Counted from the first letter of the stretch, positions 51,779 through 61,821 are shown. The stretch is 64,000 nucleotides of DNA from Bacteroidia bacterium (GCA_030425425.1 JAUIAO010000006.1:1-64000), one strand, 5' to 3'. A program made the numbers and translations. The notes: generated by a model not told the origin, from the sequence alone.

Positions 51779-53890
51779 ATGACTAAAGTAATGAAACAAA
51801 AGATTAAACTTTTATACGTACTTGCGTTATTCGTTAGCGTGACTGCTCTGGGACAGAGCAAAGGTAAACTGTACAAGCAGGGCATCATTGCTTTTTATGA
51901 GGAAAACTTCAAAGCAGCGGAGTATTATTTCAATCAGGTACTAGAATCGGGAAAAGATTACAAGGATGCAGAATACAGACTGCAGATCAGCAAACTGGTG
52001 CAGAACCAATACAGAGATGAGCCAATTGATCCGATGCTCAACTTTCAGGATCAGGAGAAAAAAGATAAGTTTTATCATTATTGGATGGGGCGTATCTATG
52101 CTAACAAGTACATGTTCGCAGAGGCTGTAGACTCATGGAATAAGTTCTTATCCACAAATTCCAAGAAAAGTAATGAGATCGTAAAAGAAACTGGGGGCTT
52201 CATTAAGCACTCGAAAGATCTGGTTGACTTTTTCGATAACCCTGGGAATTTCGAAATCCATCAGTTAGGTGCACCAATCAACACAGAATATGCAGAAACT
52301 TCTCCTGTGTTTATGTTAGAAAGAGATGAATTGATCTTCTCATCTAATAGAGACAATCCGAAAAAAGACGAATTCAAAATCTATGAAGCTGAAAACACAG
52401 AGGACGGATGGAAAACTCCTGTAGCAATCGAAGTGGCAGGAACATACAAAAGGAACCTTGCAAGTGTGCAGCTGGTGGATGACAACAAGAAATTATTTAC
52501 CTTCAAAAAGATCAACAGTGGGTCCTTGTTTTTCAGCGAAAGAAGAGAATCAGGATGGTCAGTACCTAAAGAATTTGATGCAGCTGTTAGCTCTGCAGAT
52601 ATAGAATCTCACTTTTACATCAACGAACATCAAGATCGTATTTTGTTTGCTAAAAACAACAAAAGGTCAAGAACTGGATTTGATATCATGCAGTCTTTCA
52701 AAAATGTAGAAACAGGTGAATGGGAACCAGCCCACTCTATCTCTGACGACATTAACACACCATATAATGAAGACAGTCCTTTTATGTCCGCAGATGAAAA
52801 AACACTTTATTTCACTTCGGACAGACCAAATGGTGTGGGTGGCATGGATGTCTACAGATGTACATTGGACGAAGAGACCAATACCTGGAGTGAGCCAGAA
52901 AACTTAGGCTGGCCGATTAACTCTCCTGATGATGATATCCATTTCAAAATGAATCCTGATGGAAAATCAGGTTATTTTTCATCAAATAGACTTCACACTA
53001 CTGGCGATTTTGACATTTATTTCTTCTGGAAAGTCAACAAAACGAAAGTTGAAGGGCGTGTGGTTGACGGACAAACCAATGAACCAGTGAGACAGGGTGA
53101 AATCAGGTTCCAACCATCTCAGTATTTGGACGAATATTTTAGGGCTCCGATAGGGCCAGATGGCAAGTATTCTGTAGAAGTTATTGCTAATGAAACCTTC
53201 CGGGTTGAAGCACATATTGGCATAGATACTTTGTTCCTTACAAAGTTTGATCTTGTAACTCCTGAAGGAGAAAAGACAACTCATTTCAAGGATTTTTACA
53301 TTAATACAACGACTGCTAACTCACTTACAGCAGAAAACGTAGCTGCTCTGAATGATGAAATCGTGGCTACTCAACAAGGAGAAACATTTGGTAAAACAAA
53401 CACCAGCGGTAAATCAAACAATACGAACAATTATCCGAATAATAACACCAACGACTCTGATTACACACAATTGACAGTGGGTAATCAGAACGATTCAAGA
53501 TCTAAAGACGAAATAGAAGTAAGCAACACGCCAACTAATTTCTCCAGAAGAAATGTGGTATTGAGAAATCTTTATTTCGAATTTGGTACCAGCACCTTAC
53601 AGAAAGAGTCTGAAGCCAGACTACAAGAAGTTTATGATTATCTCATATCCAACTCAAATAAGAGAATAGAAATCTCTGGACATACTGACAATATAGGGTC
53701 AAAACAGACCAACTTACTGGTTTCTCAACAACGAGCTGAATCAGTGAAAAAATGGTTGGTAAATAAAGGAATTTCTGCAGAGCGTATCGTTACGAATGGC
53801 TATGGAGAAAGCAGACCTCTTGCTTCCAATGATGACGAAAAAAATGGTCGGGAACTCAACAGAAGAATCGAAATCAACATCATCGATTAA
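51779..53890 (+). CDS. PorE-like OmpA/PD40 envelope protein
   Basis: A 703-residue exported protein. Residues 1-25 are a signal peptide, then TPR-like helices (about 30-130, KLYKQGIIAFYEENFKAAEY), a PD40/WD40-like beta-propeller (about 170-430, with repeats such as SPFMSADEKTLYFTS), a CarboxypepD-like domain (about 425-510, VEGRVVDGQTNEPV), an Asn/Thr-rich linker and an OmpA-like peptidoglycan-binding domain (ISGHTDNIGSKQTNLLVSQQ, then NGRELNRRIEI). This domain order matches PorE, the T9SS subunit that ties the machine to the cell wall, but many Bacteroidota paralogs share it, so the role is tentative. Confidence 0.85.
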   Translation: MTKVMKQKIKLLYVLALFVSVTALGQSKGKLYKQGIIAFYEENFKAAEYYFNQVLESGKDYKDAEYRLQISKLVQNQYRDEPIDPMLNFQDQEKKDKFYHYWMGRIYANKYMFAEAVDSWNKFLSTNSKKSNEIVKETGGFIKHSKDLVDFFDNPGNFEIHQLGAPINTEYAETSPVFMLERDELIFSSNRDNPKKDEFKIYEAENTEDGWKTPVAIEVAGTYKRNLASVQLVDDNKKLFTFKKINSGSLFFSERRESGWSVPKEFDAAVSSADIESHFYINEHQDRILFAKNNKRSRTGFDIMQSFKNVETGEWEPAHSISDDINTPYNEDSPFMSADEKTLYFTSDRPNGVGGMDVYRCTLDEETNTWSEPENLGWPINSPDDDIHFKMNPDGKSGYFSSNRLHTTGDFDIYFFWKVNKTKVEGRVVDGQTNEPVRQGEIRFQPSQYLDEYFRAPIGPDGKYSVEVIANETFRVEAHIGIDTLFLTKFDLVTPEGEKTTHFKDFYINTTTANSLTAENVAALNDEIVATQQGETFGKTNTSGKSNNTNNYPNNNTNDSDYTQLTVGNQNDSRSKDEIEVSNTPTNFSRRNVVLRNLYFEFGTSTLQKESEARLQEVYDYLISNSNKRIEISGHTDNIGSKQTNLLVSQQRAESVKKWLVNKGISAERIVTNGYGESRPLASNDDEKNGRELNRRIEINIID

Positions 53891-53918
53891 CTAAGTACTG
53901 TTCAAGAAATTCAATTTA

Positions 53919-53953
53919 AAGAATCTGGCTGCTATGTCAGATTCTTTTTTTAT
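53919..53953 (+). terminator. Rho-independent terminator behind the OmpA-family gene
   Basis: AAGAATCTG (53919-53927) and CAGATTCTT (53938-53946) form a 9-bp stem with a 10-base loop, followed by a run of T. Confidence 0.8.
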
Positions 53954-54198
53954 TTGGAGTAATTGGTATAGCAAAAGCTTTCCTTAACAATTATTCAATA
54001 CAGTTGTTTTCTAAGCGAAGGGGTTCGGATCATTTTACAGGGGATTCTGTTCTACAGGGATTCTGGACTGAACAATTATTAATTTCTTAAAAAAGAATTA
54101 ATCAATAAACCCAAAATAAAAATCTCGCAAAATATTTGATGAAATAGGCTTATTTTTATCAGTCAAACGAAAACTACAACAACATAACACTTGATTAC
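53954..54198. other. Promoter region of the FabH gene
   Basis: About 245 bp, AT-rich. It must hold the promoter for the FabH-family gene. A seven-of-eight -7 match, AATATTTG, lies near 54131. No RNA gene, repeat or binding site was recognised. Confidence 0.4.
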
Positions 54199-55203
54199 AT
54201 GTACACTTCTAAAATAGCCGGAATAGGCCATTATGTTCCTGATAATGTGGTCACTAATAAAGATCTGGAAAAATTTATGGAAACCTCAGATGAATGGATC
54301 CAAGAGCGCACAGGAATAAAAGAAAGGAGATGGATAGATCCCAAATCTGACGATATGCCATCTACTATGGGTACCAAAGCAGCAAAAAAAGCAATCGAAA
54401 ATGCCGGCCTAACGCCCAATGATATAGATTTTATTGTTTTTGCCACATTGAGTCCCGACTACTATTTCCCTGGACCAGGTGTGCAGGTACAAGATTTATT
54501 AGGCATTAAAGAAATCGGTGCTTTGGATGTGCGTAACCAATGCAGTGGATTCATATATGGGCTGTCTGTAGCCGATCAATTCATCAAAACCGGAATGTAT
54601 AAAAATGTATTGGTGATTGGAAGTGAATACCATTCCGGAGGGTTGGAAAAAACTACTCGTGGCAGAGGAGTCACAGTAATCTTTGGTGACGGTGCAGGAG
54701 CCGTAGTATTATCCAGATCAGAAAATAATCACGGAATACTATCAACACACCTACATTCGGAAGGAAAACACGCTAAAGAACTCGCCTTAATCGGCCCAGC
54801 TACCAATAGATGGGTAGATCAAATTATGAGCGAAAATGATCCGGATGATACTAGTTATTATCCATATATGAATGGCAATTTTGTGTTTAAGCATGCTGTG
54901 ACCAGATTTAGTGAAGTAATCATGGAAGCTCTGATGACTAACGGTCATCAACCTGGAGATATCAACCTGCTAGTTCCACATCAAGCCAATCTGAGAATCA
55001 GTCAGTTTATTCAGAAGAAAATGGGTCTCAGCGATGAACAGGTATATAACAACATCATGCGATACGGCAACACTACCGCCGCCTCTATCCCAATTGCGCT
55101 AAGCGAGGCACATCAGGAAGGTAAAATCAAAGAAGGTGATTTGGTTTGCCTTGCGGCTTTTGGTAGTGGTTTCACCTGGGCATCGGCATTGATCAAATGG
55201 TGA
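54199..55203 (+). CDS. 3-oxoacyl-ACP synthase III family protein (FabH-like)
   Basis: A 334-residue thiolase-fold enzyme with the FabH triad: Cys115 in NQCSGFIYGL, His261 in VPHQANLRI and Asn291 in RYGNTTAASIP. The start (IAGIGHYVPDNVVTNKDLEK) is typical. It condenses an acyl-CoA with malonyl-ACP to begin fatty acid synthesis. No other fab gene is adjacent, and it lies ahead of an unknown protein and a MORN protein, so a specialised condensing role is possible. The stop overlaps the next start by 7 bp. Confidence 0.9.
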   Translation: MYTSKIAGIGHYVPDNVVTNKDLEKFMETSDEWIQERTGIKERRWIDPKSDDMPSTMGTKAAKKAIENAGLTPNDIDFIVFATLSPDYYFPGPGVQVQDLLGIKEIGALDVRNQCSGFIYGLSVADQFIKTGMYKNVLVIGSEYHSGGLEKTTRGRGVTVIFGDGAGAVVLSRSENNHGILSTHLHSEGKHAKELALIGPATNRWVDQIMSENDPDDTSYYPYMNGNFVFKHAVTRFSEVIMEALMTNGHQPGDINLLVPHQANLRISQFIQKKMGLSDEQVYNNIMRYGNTTAASIPIALSEAHQEGKIKEGDLVCLAAFGSGFTWASALIKW

Positions 55204-55790
55204 GTGAGCCGACTAAAGAAGAAATGAAAGTCCTGGGAAACCAGGATTTTTTGCTTCTAAAGCAATCTGTCAGCAGAAAAGTCATCCAGCACCTCTCCTC
55301 AATTGAACGGGCGCTTCATGCGAAACTTGAGGAATTATCATTCAATTTTCCAAAAGACACCTTTTTGCAGTCCGGTAAAATCTCCAAAGGTGAAAATTAT
55401 TCGGGATTGCCCTACTTCATGCTGGACTACCCTCGAAAATTCTCCAAAACAGATGTTTTTGCTTTTCGAACTATGCTCTGGTGGGGAAACTATTATAGTT
55501 GTACTCTCCAAATATCTGGTGAAAGCCTGAAGAACTATGAAGAAAAAATATTGAAAAATATTTTAGACGAGCAAGAGCTCTATTTCTGTATCAATTCGAA
55601 TCCATGGGAGTATCATTATAATGAATCTAATTTCCTGACCTTAAAAGACTTAGATATTAATACTATTAAAAAACACATCGATGAGCATGGTTTCGTCAAG
55701 ATAAGTGATAAAATTGCATTGAACAGGTGGAAGGATTACAAAGCCTTCTCTGAGCATAGTTTAGCCCGGTTTTTGATGCTACTATCTTAA
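55197..55790 (+). CDS. Hypothetical protein coupled to FabH
   Basis: A 197-residue soluble protein with no signal peptide. It contains an aromatic and polar stretch (YSGLPYFMLDYPRKFSKT, then AFRTMLWWGNYYSCTLQIS) and a charged helical C-terminus. I do not recognise a family, but the conserved-looking AFRTMLWWGN motif suggests a defined enzyme or binding domain. The start overlaps the fabH stop, so it is translated together with it. It may handle the FabH product; this is inference from gene order only. Confidence 0.65.
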   Translation: MVSEPTKEEMKVLGNQDFLLLKQSVSRKVIQHLSSIERALHAKLEELSFNFPKDTFLQSGKISKGENYSGLPYFMLDYPRKFSKTDVFAFRTMLWWGNYYSCTLQISGESLKNYEEKILKNILDEQELYFCINSNPWEYHYNESNFLTLKDLDINTIKKHIDEHGFVKISDKIALNRWKDYKAFSEHSLARFLMLLS

Positions 55791-55791
55791 T

Positions 55792-57177
55792 ATGCAACGA
55801 CTCACCTTTATCCTACTTATCATTCTGACTCATCAAGCATGGAGTCAAAGAGTTTATGTGGTTGACAAAAACTCAGAAACTGACAGTTCGTCTTATGCGA
55901 AATACATCGTACAGCCCCATATGGGAAAGTCTATTTACTTCAGAATAGATACGCTGAAGGACGGAGATTACTCATTCAAGGATTCTACTGGCTATCTGCT
56001 TTGTTTTGGCAAAATCGAGAATCAATCTCTGGAAGGAGAATGGATTTTCAACCAAAAATCTACAGGCACCAGAGAAAGCGTTCAATATGAAAATGGGCAG
56101 CGACAAGGAGTAAGTAAGCGGTTTGATTTATTTGGCAACTTGATTAACACGAGCACCTACGAAAAAAACGTCCTTAATGGGATTTATAAGGAATACTTTG
56201 AAGACGGGTCCTTAGCCTTATCTGGTCAATATGTGGATGGAAAGAAAGAGAAAACATGGATAGAATATTTTCCTGAAGGGCAGATACGCATTGTCAAAAG
56301 CTATGTCAATGACTTACCACACGGCAAATGGAAATACTACTACTATTTTGGTCGGTTAGAAGCTGAAGAGTACTACAACAACGGCATCAAGACAGGCACC
56401 TGGGTTCAATATTTCCCGAATAAGCAGATCGAAAAATCATTTCAGTTCAAAAATGGAATGCTCAATGGAGCATACAAGGAGTTTTATGAGGACGGAGGTA
56501 AAAGTGTAGAAGGACAATATAAAAATGACCTGAAAACAGGAAAATGGTTGAGTTTTCTAGAAAATGGCAATTTGTTCTCTATTGGAGATTTCAAGGCTAA
56601 CATGAAAACCGGACTTTGGAAATATTTTGCTGAGACGGGCAAACTTGCTTCAGAAGGACAATACAGAAACGATCTCAAAGAAGATCAATGGATTTACTAT
56701 TACTCAACCGGCGAACTGAATGAAATTGGCAGCTATTTGCATGATGAAAAAGATGGACTTTGGGGAGTTTTCTACAAAAACGAACAACTAGCCAGAGAAG
56801 AGTATTGGGAGTTTGGACGGCTGATGGAGGTAAGTCCGCATTACTCTAATAAGGGAGAGCAACTGAATGGAGGCAATCTTAGCAATGGAACAGGATTGGT
56901 CATTAGCTATAACAATGAGGAAGAGATTGAATCTGAAATCAATTATCTCAACGGCTATGAACATGGACTGGCCAAATATTACTATGAAAACGGCAAAATT
57001 GCCGAAGAAATCAATTTTACCAATGGCTTGAAAAATGGTACTTATACCCTCTATCATGAAAATGGTAAAATCGCCGAAACTGGTGAATTTACGGATGATA
57101 TCAAAACAGGAGCATGGAAGGTTTATTCCAGATCTGGAAAATTGGAAGATCTGATAAAATACGATAAATTGGATTAA
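55792..57177 (+). CDS. Exported MORN-repeat protein
   Basis: A 461-residue exported protein (signal peptide MQRLTFILLIILTHQAWSQ). The mature part is a row of about twelve MORN-type repeats of the form YxxGxxxGxWxxYxxxG, such as YKEYFEDGSLALSGQY and YYENGKIAEEINFTNG, which fold into a flat beta-sheet strip. Such proteins bind membranes or form scaffolds; bacterial members are often labelled YwqK-type antitoxin, but no toxin gene is here. It follows the previous gene by one base. Confidence 0.85.
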   Translation: MQRLTFILLIILTHQAWSQRVYVVDKNSETDSSSYAKYIVQPHMGKSIYFRIDTLKDGDYSFKDSTGYLLCFGKIENQSLEGEWIFNQKSTGTRESVQYENGQRQGVSKRFDLFGNLINTSTYEKNVLNGIYKEYFEDGSLALSGQYVDGKKEKTWIEYFPEGQIRIVKSYVNDLPHGKWKYYYYFGRLEAEEYYNNGIKTGTWVQYFPNKQIEKSFQFKNGMLNGAYKEFYEDGGKSVEGQYKNDLKTGKWLSFLENGNLFSIGDFKANMKTGLWKYFAETGKLASEGQYRNDLKEDQWIYYYSTGELNEIGSYLHDEKDGLWGVFYKNEQLAREEYWEFGRLMEVSPHYSNKGEQLNGGNLSNGTGLVISYNNEEEIESEINYLNGYEHGLAKYYYENGKIAEEINFTNGLKNGTYTLYHENGKIAETGEFTDDIKTGAWKVYSRSGKLEDLIKYDKLD

Positions 57178-57196
57178 TCTAAGATCCCACTGAGCA

Positions 57197-57907
57197 ATGA
57201 TCATCAACCTGATATCTTCACCCAGAAACATTTCTACTGCGCTGATGTACTCCTTTGCACATCGTACTGATACCAAAGTGATGGATGAACCTTTCTATGC
57301 ATATTACCTTAATTTGACAGATGCAGAACATCCGGGAAAAGACCAGATCATAAAAAGTCAGCCTACCTCCGTGGCAGGAGTAAAAGAATGGATCCAGCAC
57401 ACTGGAAGTCAGCACGATGTTGTTTTCATTAAAAACATGGCACATCATCTGATCCAGATGGATCTAGATTTTTTGAGAGATTACGTGAATGTGTTTTTAA
57501 TTCGGAACCCACAGGACCTCATTCTTTCGTTTTCGAAAGTAATCGGTAACCCGGAAATGAAAGATATCGGGTTAGAAAGGCAATTTGAAATATATCAGCG
57601 ACTTAGTCAGCATACATCCTGTCCCGTGATAGACTCAGCTGAGATTCTGAAAAATCCAGAAAGTGCTCTTACTAATCTTTGTAAAGAAATTGGACTAAAA
57701 TATGAACCATCCATGATCAAATGGGAAGCTGGAGCAATTCCTGAAGATGGGGTCTGGGCGAAATATTGGTATGACAGTGTACATCATTCTACAGGATTTC
57801 ATACATCTCACAGGCCGAAAGTTGATTTCCCGGAGCATCTCCATGGTCTTTTGAGGCGATCAAAAACTTTTTATGAAGAATTGAGCAAAGTGAGTATCAA
57901 AGCTTAG
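57197..57907 (+). CDS. Sulfotransferase-like protein
   Basis: A 236-residue protein opening with NLISSPRNISTALMYSFAHR, a P-loop-like loop of the PAPS-dependent sulfotransferase fold (SSPRNxST). DEPFYAYYL and LIRNPQDLILSF follow at the positions of 3'-phosphate contacts. These Bacteroidota proteins often lie near branched-chain aminotransferase-like genes, as with the class IV aminotransferase about 1 kb downstream. The acceptor is unknown; it may transfer sulfate to a small metabolite. Position directly after the MORN gene suggests one transcript. Confidence 0.78.
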   Translation: MIINLISSPRNISTALMYSFAHRTDTKVMDEPFYAYYLNLTDAEHPGKDQIIKSQPTSVAGVKEWIQHTGSQHDVVFIKNMAHHLIQMDLDFLRDYVNVFLIRNPQDLILSFSKVIGNPEMKDIGLERQFEIYQRLSQHTSCPVIDSAEILKNPESALTNLCKEIGLKYEPSMIKWEAGAIPEDGVWAKYWYDSVHHSTGFHTSHRPKVDFPEHLHGLLRRSKTFYEELSKVSIKA

Positions 57908-58001
57908 TATTTCATTAACACAATCATAGAAAATACATAACCCGAATCTTAGACCTGTGCCTTCTCTGCTGAGCTAGCTTCGCAGATAGAAAATATTCCC
58001 A

Positions 58002-58835
58002 ATGAAGGCAACGATCAAAAGCACATTACTACTCACTATAGTTTTATTGGTAGCTTCCTGTACACCTCAGAACAAAACCAACAACTATTCCATCAAACTG
58101 AAAGGAAGTGAATCCCTTTACGAAACGTTCTTGATGCTCAAGAATGATTTTGAAAAAATGCAAGATTCTGTAAAAATAAGTATTGAAGGTGGTGGTAGCC
58201 GAACTGGACTGATAGCTATCAAAAATCAAGAAGCTGATATTGGATTGTCTTCATTCCCGTTTAACCTGGATGCCACCCTGGGAGAGAATCATGGTGTAAC
58301 AGAAAAAGTAGTAGCTCATGATGCCATTGTGGTCATCACCAATCAAAGCAACCCCATCAAAGAGCTCAGTGATGATCAAATTAATGCGATCTACGCAGGT
58401 GAAGCCAACAACTGGAGTGAATTAGGCGGTAGAGACATTGAAATAACACCAGTAATAAGGGATGAAAACTCAGGTACACAGAAGTTTTTCACTGAATATT
58501 TCAAGATAAATGATGTAGCTCCTACGGCCGAGGTAGCAGCTACCAATGCAGATATTGTGGCTAAAGTAAGTGGCAATTCGAAAGGAATTGGTTTTATCGG
58601 TTTTGCCTACTTCACAGAAAGTGTCCATAACCTCAAGCTCGCCGCAGATAGCACACAGGATGAATTTAAGGCTCCTACTCACCGAAATATCGAAAAAGGC
58701 AAATACCCACTCACCAGAGGATTGAGAATCTACTACCGAGTAGGTGATAATCCTGGATTGGAAGGTTTTCTAAAATATCTCGAGACTGAAAGAGCCAAAG
58801 GCATCATAGAATCCTTCGGGTTGATTGCCGGATAA
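58002..58835 (+). CDS. PstS-like phosphate-type substrate-binding lipoprotein
   Basis: A 277-residue lipoprotein (LLVASC lipobox, Cys20) with a PBP-like domain: LKGSESLYETFLMLKNDFE, SIEGGGSRTGLIAIKNQEAD, then IGLSS. The GGGSRTG loop matches the phosphate-binding loop of PstS. No pstCAB permease genes are next to it, so it may act with a distant transporter, sense phosphate or bind another anion. Confidence 0.85.
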   Translation: MKATIKSTLLLTIVLLVASCTPQNKTNNYSIKLKGSESLYETFLMLKNDFEKMQDSVKISIEGGGSRTGLIAIKNQEADIGLSSFPFNLDATLGENHGVTEKVVAHDAIVVITNQSNPIKELSDDQINAIYAGEANNWSELGGRDIEITPVIRDENSGTQKFFTEYFKINDVAPTAEVAATNADIVAKVSGNSKGIGFIGFAYFTESVHNLKLAADSTQDEFKAPTHRNIEKGKYPLTRGLRIYYRVGDNPGLEGFLKYLETERAKGIIESFGLIAG

Positions 58836-58856
58836 AATATCCTGTCTGAATGTATA

Positions 58857-58894
58857 AAGTCAAAACTCTACAGGAGTATTGACTTTGTTTTTTT
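58857..58894 (+). terminator. Rho-independent terminator behind the PstS-like gene
   Basis: AAAGTCAA (58857-58864) pairs with TTGACTTT (58879-58886), with an inner ACTC/GAGT extension, followed by GTTTTTTT. Confidence 0.8.
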
Positions 58895-58945
58895 GACTTG
58901 CGCAAACCACCAATTGATGCATAAATTACAGTCAAAAAACATATT

Positions 58946-59845
58946 ATGCTTCAGCAATACAATCCGAAAAACGAAAACATCAAAATCTGGGTAGGTCAGC
59001 AACTTTGGGAGAGAAAAGATGCAAAAGTGTCTGTGTTCGATTCGTCTGTGCAAGGTGGTGACGCAATATGGGAAGGATTGAGATTGTATAAGGAAGGATT
59101 GTTTTGTTTAGAACGTCACCTGGAGCGTTTACATGAATCTGCCAAAGCTCTGGCTTTTGCAGAAGTGCCGAGTTTTGAGGAAATCAAAAACGCCATTAAA
59201 ACTACACTGGAGGCGAATGGCATGACTCATGATACACATATACGACTGACCTTGACAAGAGGAGAAAAAGTCACCTCAGGTATGGACCCCAGGGTCAATC
59301 AAGATGGACCATGTTTAATTGTGCTGGCAGAATGGAAACCGCTCGTTTATGATAATGAAAATGGCATCAAAGTCATCACAAGCACACAGCGCAGAAACAA
59401 CCCTCAGTTTCTCGATAGTAAAATCCATCATAATAACCTACTGAACAATATCCTGGCCAAGATCCAGGCCAATTTCGCGAGAGTAGATGCGGCAATCATG
59501 CTGGATCATCAGGGGTTCGTTGCTGAGCTCAACGATACTAACCTCTTCATGGTAAAAGAAGGCGTGCTTTTTACACCTTTTGCTGATGCCTGTCTTCATG
59601 GCATCACCAGAGGTTTGGTCATGGAAATCGCTGAAAAAGAAGGAATCAAAGTATTGGAAAAAAACCTATCGCTCGTTGACTTCTATAATGCAGACGAAGT
59701 ATTCGCTACAGGCACTATGGGAGAATTGACACCTGTTTATGAAATAGATGGACGAAAAATTGAAAATAAATCCGGAAAAGAAACCAGAATACACTTGCAG
59801 AAAGCCTTCAATCAGGTGATTCCTGAGCTTTGTGAAAAGCTTTAA
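58946..59845 (+). CDS. Class IV aminotransferase (branched-chain/D-amino-acid type)
   Basis: A 299-residue class IV aminotransferase. Lys159 in LDSKIHHNNLLNNIL is the PLP Schiff-base residue; QGGDAIWEGLRLYKEG, FCLERHLERLHESA and NDTNLFMVKEG complete the fold. It converts an amino acid and 2-oxo acid; the branch cannot be set between branched-chain aminotransferase, D-amino-acid aminotransferase and aminodeoxychorismate lyase. Sequence around IRLTLTRGEKVTSGMDP is closer to the branched-chain type. It is a single-gene unit between two terminators. Confidence 0.85.
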   Translation: MLQQYNPKNENIKIWVGQQLWERKDAKVSVFDSSVQGGDAIWEGLRLYKEGLFCLERHLERLHESAKALAFAEVPSFEEIKNAIKTTLEANGMTHDTHIRLTLTRGEKVTSGMDPRVNQDGPCLIVLAEWKPLVYDNENGIKVITSTQRRNNPQFLDSKIHHNNLLNNILAKIQANFARVDAAIMLDHQGFVAELNDTNLFMVKEGVLFTPFADACLHGITRGLVMEIAEKEGIKVLEKNLSLVDFYNADEVFATGTMGELTPVYEIDGRKIENKSGKETRIHLQKAFNQVIPELCEKL

Positions 59846-59852
59846 AACAGAA

Positions 59853-59890
59853 AAAACTCTCCATTATCAATAGACGTAATGGAGAGTTTT
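59853..59890. terminator. Bidirectional Rho-independent terminator
   Basis: AAAACTCTCCATTA (59853-59866) and TAATGGAGAGTTTT (59877-59890) form a perfect 14-bp stem with a 10-base loop. It lies between the convergent aminotransferase and peroxidase genes. Confidence 0.85.
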
Positions 59891-59936
59891 GGTTTGCTCA
59901 TTCCTTAACTAGAAAAGTACAATAGTTCAAGTCTGT

Positions 59937-60434
59937 TTATAGAGCGGCCAAAGCACTATCGTAATCTGGCTCATCAACAATCTCAGGTACCAGCTCAGTG
60001 TAGACTACTTTACCTTCTTCGTCCAGCACCACCACTGATCTTGCCAACAAGCCTTTTAGTCCGCCATCAACCATCTCCACACCATAATCTTTTTGAAAGT
60101 CAGAATCGCGGAAAGCTGATAGACTTTCGACATTTTCTATTCCCTCTGCCCCGCAGAATCTTTTGTGAGCAAATGGCAAATCTTTAGAGATACAAAGCAC
60201 CACGGTATTTTCCAGATTGGCTGCCTTTTCGTTGAACGAACGAACAGACATGGCGCACGTACCAGTATCTATACTCGGGAAAATATTCAATATCACTTTC
60301 TTGCCTTTGAAGTCTTCCAATGAAGCTTCAGAAAGATCAGTATTTACCAATTTGAAATTAGCAGCAGAATCACCCTTTGCTGGCAATTCACCTATCGTAT
60401 TTACAGGATTTCCTTTTAATGTTACTTGTGCCAT
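59937..60434 (-). CDS. tpx: Thiol peroxidase (Tpx)
   Basis: The ATG at 60434 ([18 protein letters not shown]) is used, as Tpx proteins start here; an upstream ATG would only add 10 residues. The 165-residue product has the peroxidatic Cys60 in [10 protein letters not shown] and resolving Cys94 in HKRFCGAEG, with SIDTGTC as the Tpx hallmark. It reduces hydrogen peroxide and organic peroxides in the periplasm or cytoplasm with thioredoxin. It is monocistronic. Confidence 0.95.
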   Translation of the reverse strand: MAQVTLKGNPVNTIGELPAKGDSAANFKLVNTDLSEASLEDFKGKKVILNIFPSIDTGTCAMSVRSFNEKAANLENTVVLCISKDLPFAHKRFCGAEGIENVESLSAFRDSDFQKDYGVEMVDGGLKGLLARSVVVLDEEGKVVYTELVPEIVDEPDYDSALAAL

Positions 60435-60562
60435 ATTAAAAATTTGTTTGTTCTTATTCAACAATCAATTTAGCTCATTGTTACTTGATAGATTTGCATT
60501 CTCAAATTATTTTCTAATTAACCAAGCTATCCCATTCTTTCATATTTGATTCAGAAGAATTG

Positions 60563-61807
60563 ATGACACAAACAACCATCAAGAAACCAGTCTTTACAGG
60601 TTATCAAAAGTTCGTAATTGCTATTTTGGCATTCCTGCAATTCACCATTGTTTTGGATTTCATGGTACTCTCACCTCTTAGTGCCATTTTGCTCGACGAA
60701 TTGTCTATCAGTACTTCACAGTTTGGGCTGGTTGTTTCAGCTTATGCATTTAGCGCTGGTGCATCGGGTCTATTGGCTTCCGGTTTTGCTGATAAATTTG
60801 ACCGTAAAAAGTTGCTCCTTTTTTTCTATACAGGATTTCTTGTAGGCACGCTCCTATGTGGACTTGCGCCAAATTATCATTTGCTGGTTGCAGCCAGGAT
60901 CATAACCGGACTCTTTGGTGGCGTTATTGGTTCTATCATATATGCAATAGTTACAGACCTATTCACAATAGACAAGCGTGGCAGAGTCATGGGATTTGTT
61001 CAAATGGCTTTCGCTTCTAGCCAGGTATTTGGTATACCGTTCGGTATATTCCTTGCAGAACGTCTGGGCTGGCACTCTCCTTTCCTATTGATAGTAGGTC
61101 TTGGAGCAGTAGTTTATATCATCATCGCATGGAAATTATTACCGATAGATGAACATCTGGCATTGCAATCAAAAAGCCGGGCTATCGATCACATGAAAAA
61201 AACAATGAGCAACAGAAACTATCTAAAGGGATTTTCTGTGACTACACTCTTAGCAACCGGAGGATTTATGCTCATGCCATTTGGGGCTGCCTTTGCCGTA
61301 AATAATCTTGGTATTCCATTAGATCAATTGCACTGGGTATATATGGCTACAGGAATTTTCACTATGATGGCCGGGCCTTTAGCCGGAAAACTAAGCGACC
61401 GGTATGGGAAATATAGAATCTTCTGGATTGGATCTGTGATAGCCATCATTTTCATCACTATTTATAGCCATCTTGGAATCACCCCTATCTGGATTGTGAT
61501 CATACTGAGTATTTTTACCTTTATCGGAATCACTTCGAGGATGGTCTCTTCACAAGCTTTGCTTACAGCTATTCCCGAACCAAAAGATAGAGGAGCATTT
61601 ATGGGAATCAATTCTTCAGTGATGCAAATATCCGGAGGAATTGCATCCGCTATTGCCGGACTCATTGTCGTTCAGGGAGCTGACGGAAAGCTAAGCAATT
61701 ACCCATTGCTGGGTTTTGTGGTTTCTGCTACTGTTTTGATTACCATCATTATGATGTATTTCATCAACCGAATGGTCGTAGAAAACAAGCAAGTAAGAGA
61801 GGTTTAA
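60563..61807 (+). CDS. MFS transporter, drug-efflux type
   Basis: I use the ATG at 60563 (MTQTTIKKPVFTGY). The 414-residue product has 12 membrane helices, a motif-A-like loop after helix 2 (SGFADKFDRKKLLLFF) and a cytoplasmic loop between helices 6 and 7. The DFMVLSPLSAILLDEL region in helix 1 fits the DHA1 drug-efflux branch, but the exported compound cannot be told. It stops 14 bp ahead of dinB and is likely in the same transcript. Confidence 0.85.
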   Translation: MTQTTIKKPVFTGYQKFVIAILAFLQFTIVLDFMVLSPLSAILLDELSISTSQFGLVVSAYAFSAGASGLLASGFADKFDRKKLLLFFYTGFLVGTLLCGLAPNYHLLVAARIITGLFGGVIGSIIYAIVTDLFTIDKRGRVMGFVQMAFASSQVFGIPFGIFLAERLGWHSPFLLIVGLGAVVYIIIAWKLLPIDEHLALQSKSRAIDHMKKTMSNRNYLKGFSVTTLLATGGFMLMPFGAAFAVNNLGIPLDQLHWVYMATGIFTMMAGPLAGKLSDRYGKYRIFWIGSVIAIIFITIYSHLGITPIWIVIILSIFTFIGITSRMVSSQALLTAIPEPKDRGAFMGINSSVMQISGGIASAIAGLIVVQGADGKLSNYPLLGFVVSATVLITIIMMYFINRMVVENKQVREV

Positions 61808-61821
61808 AAAACAATTCCCCA

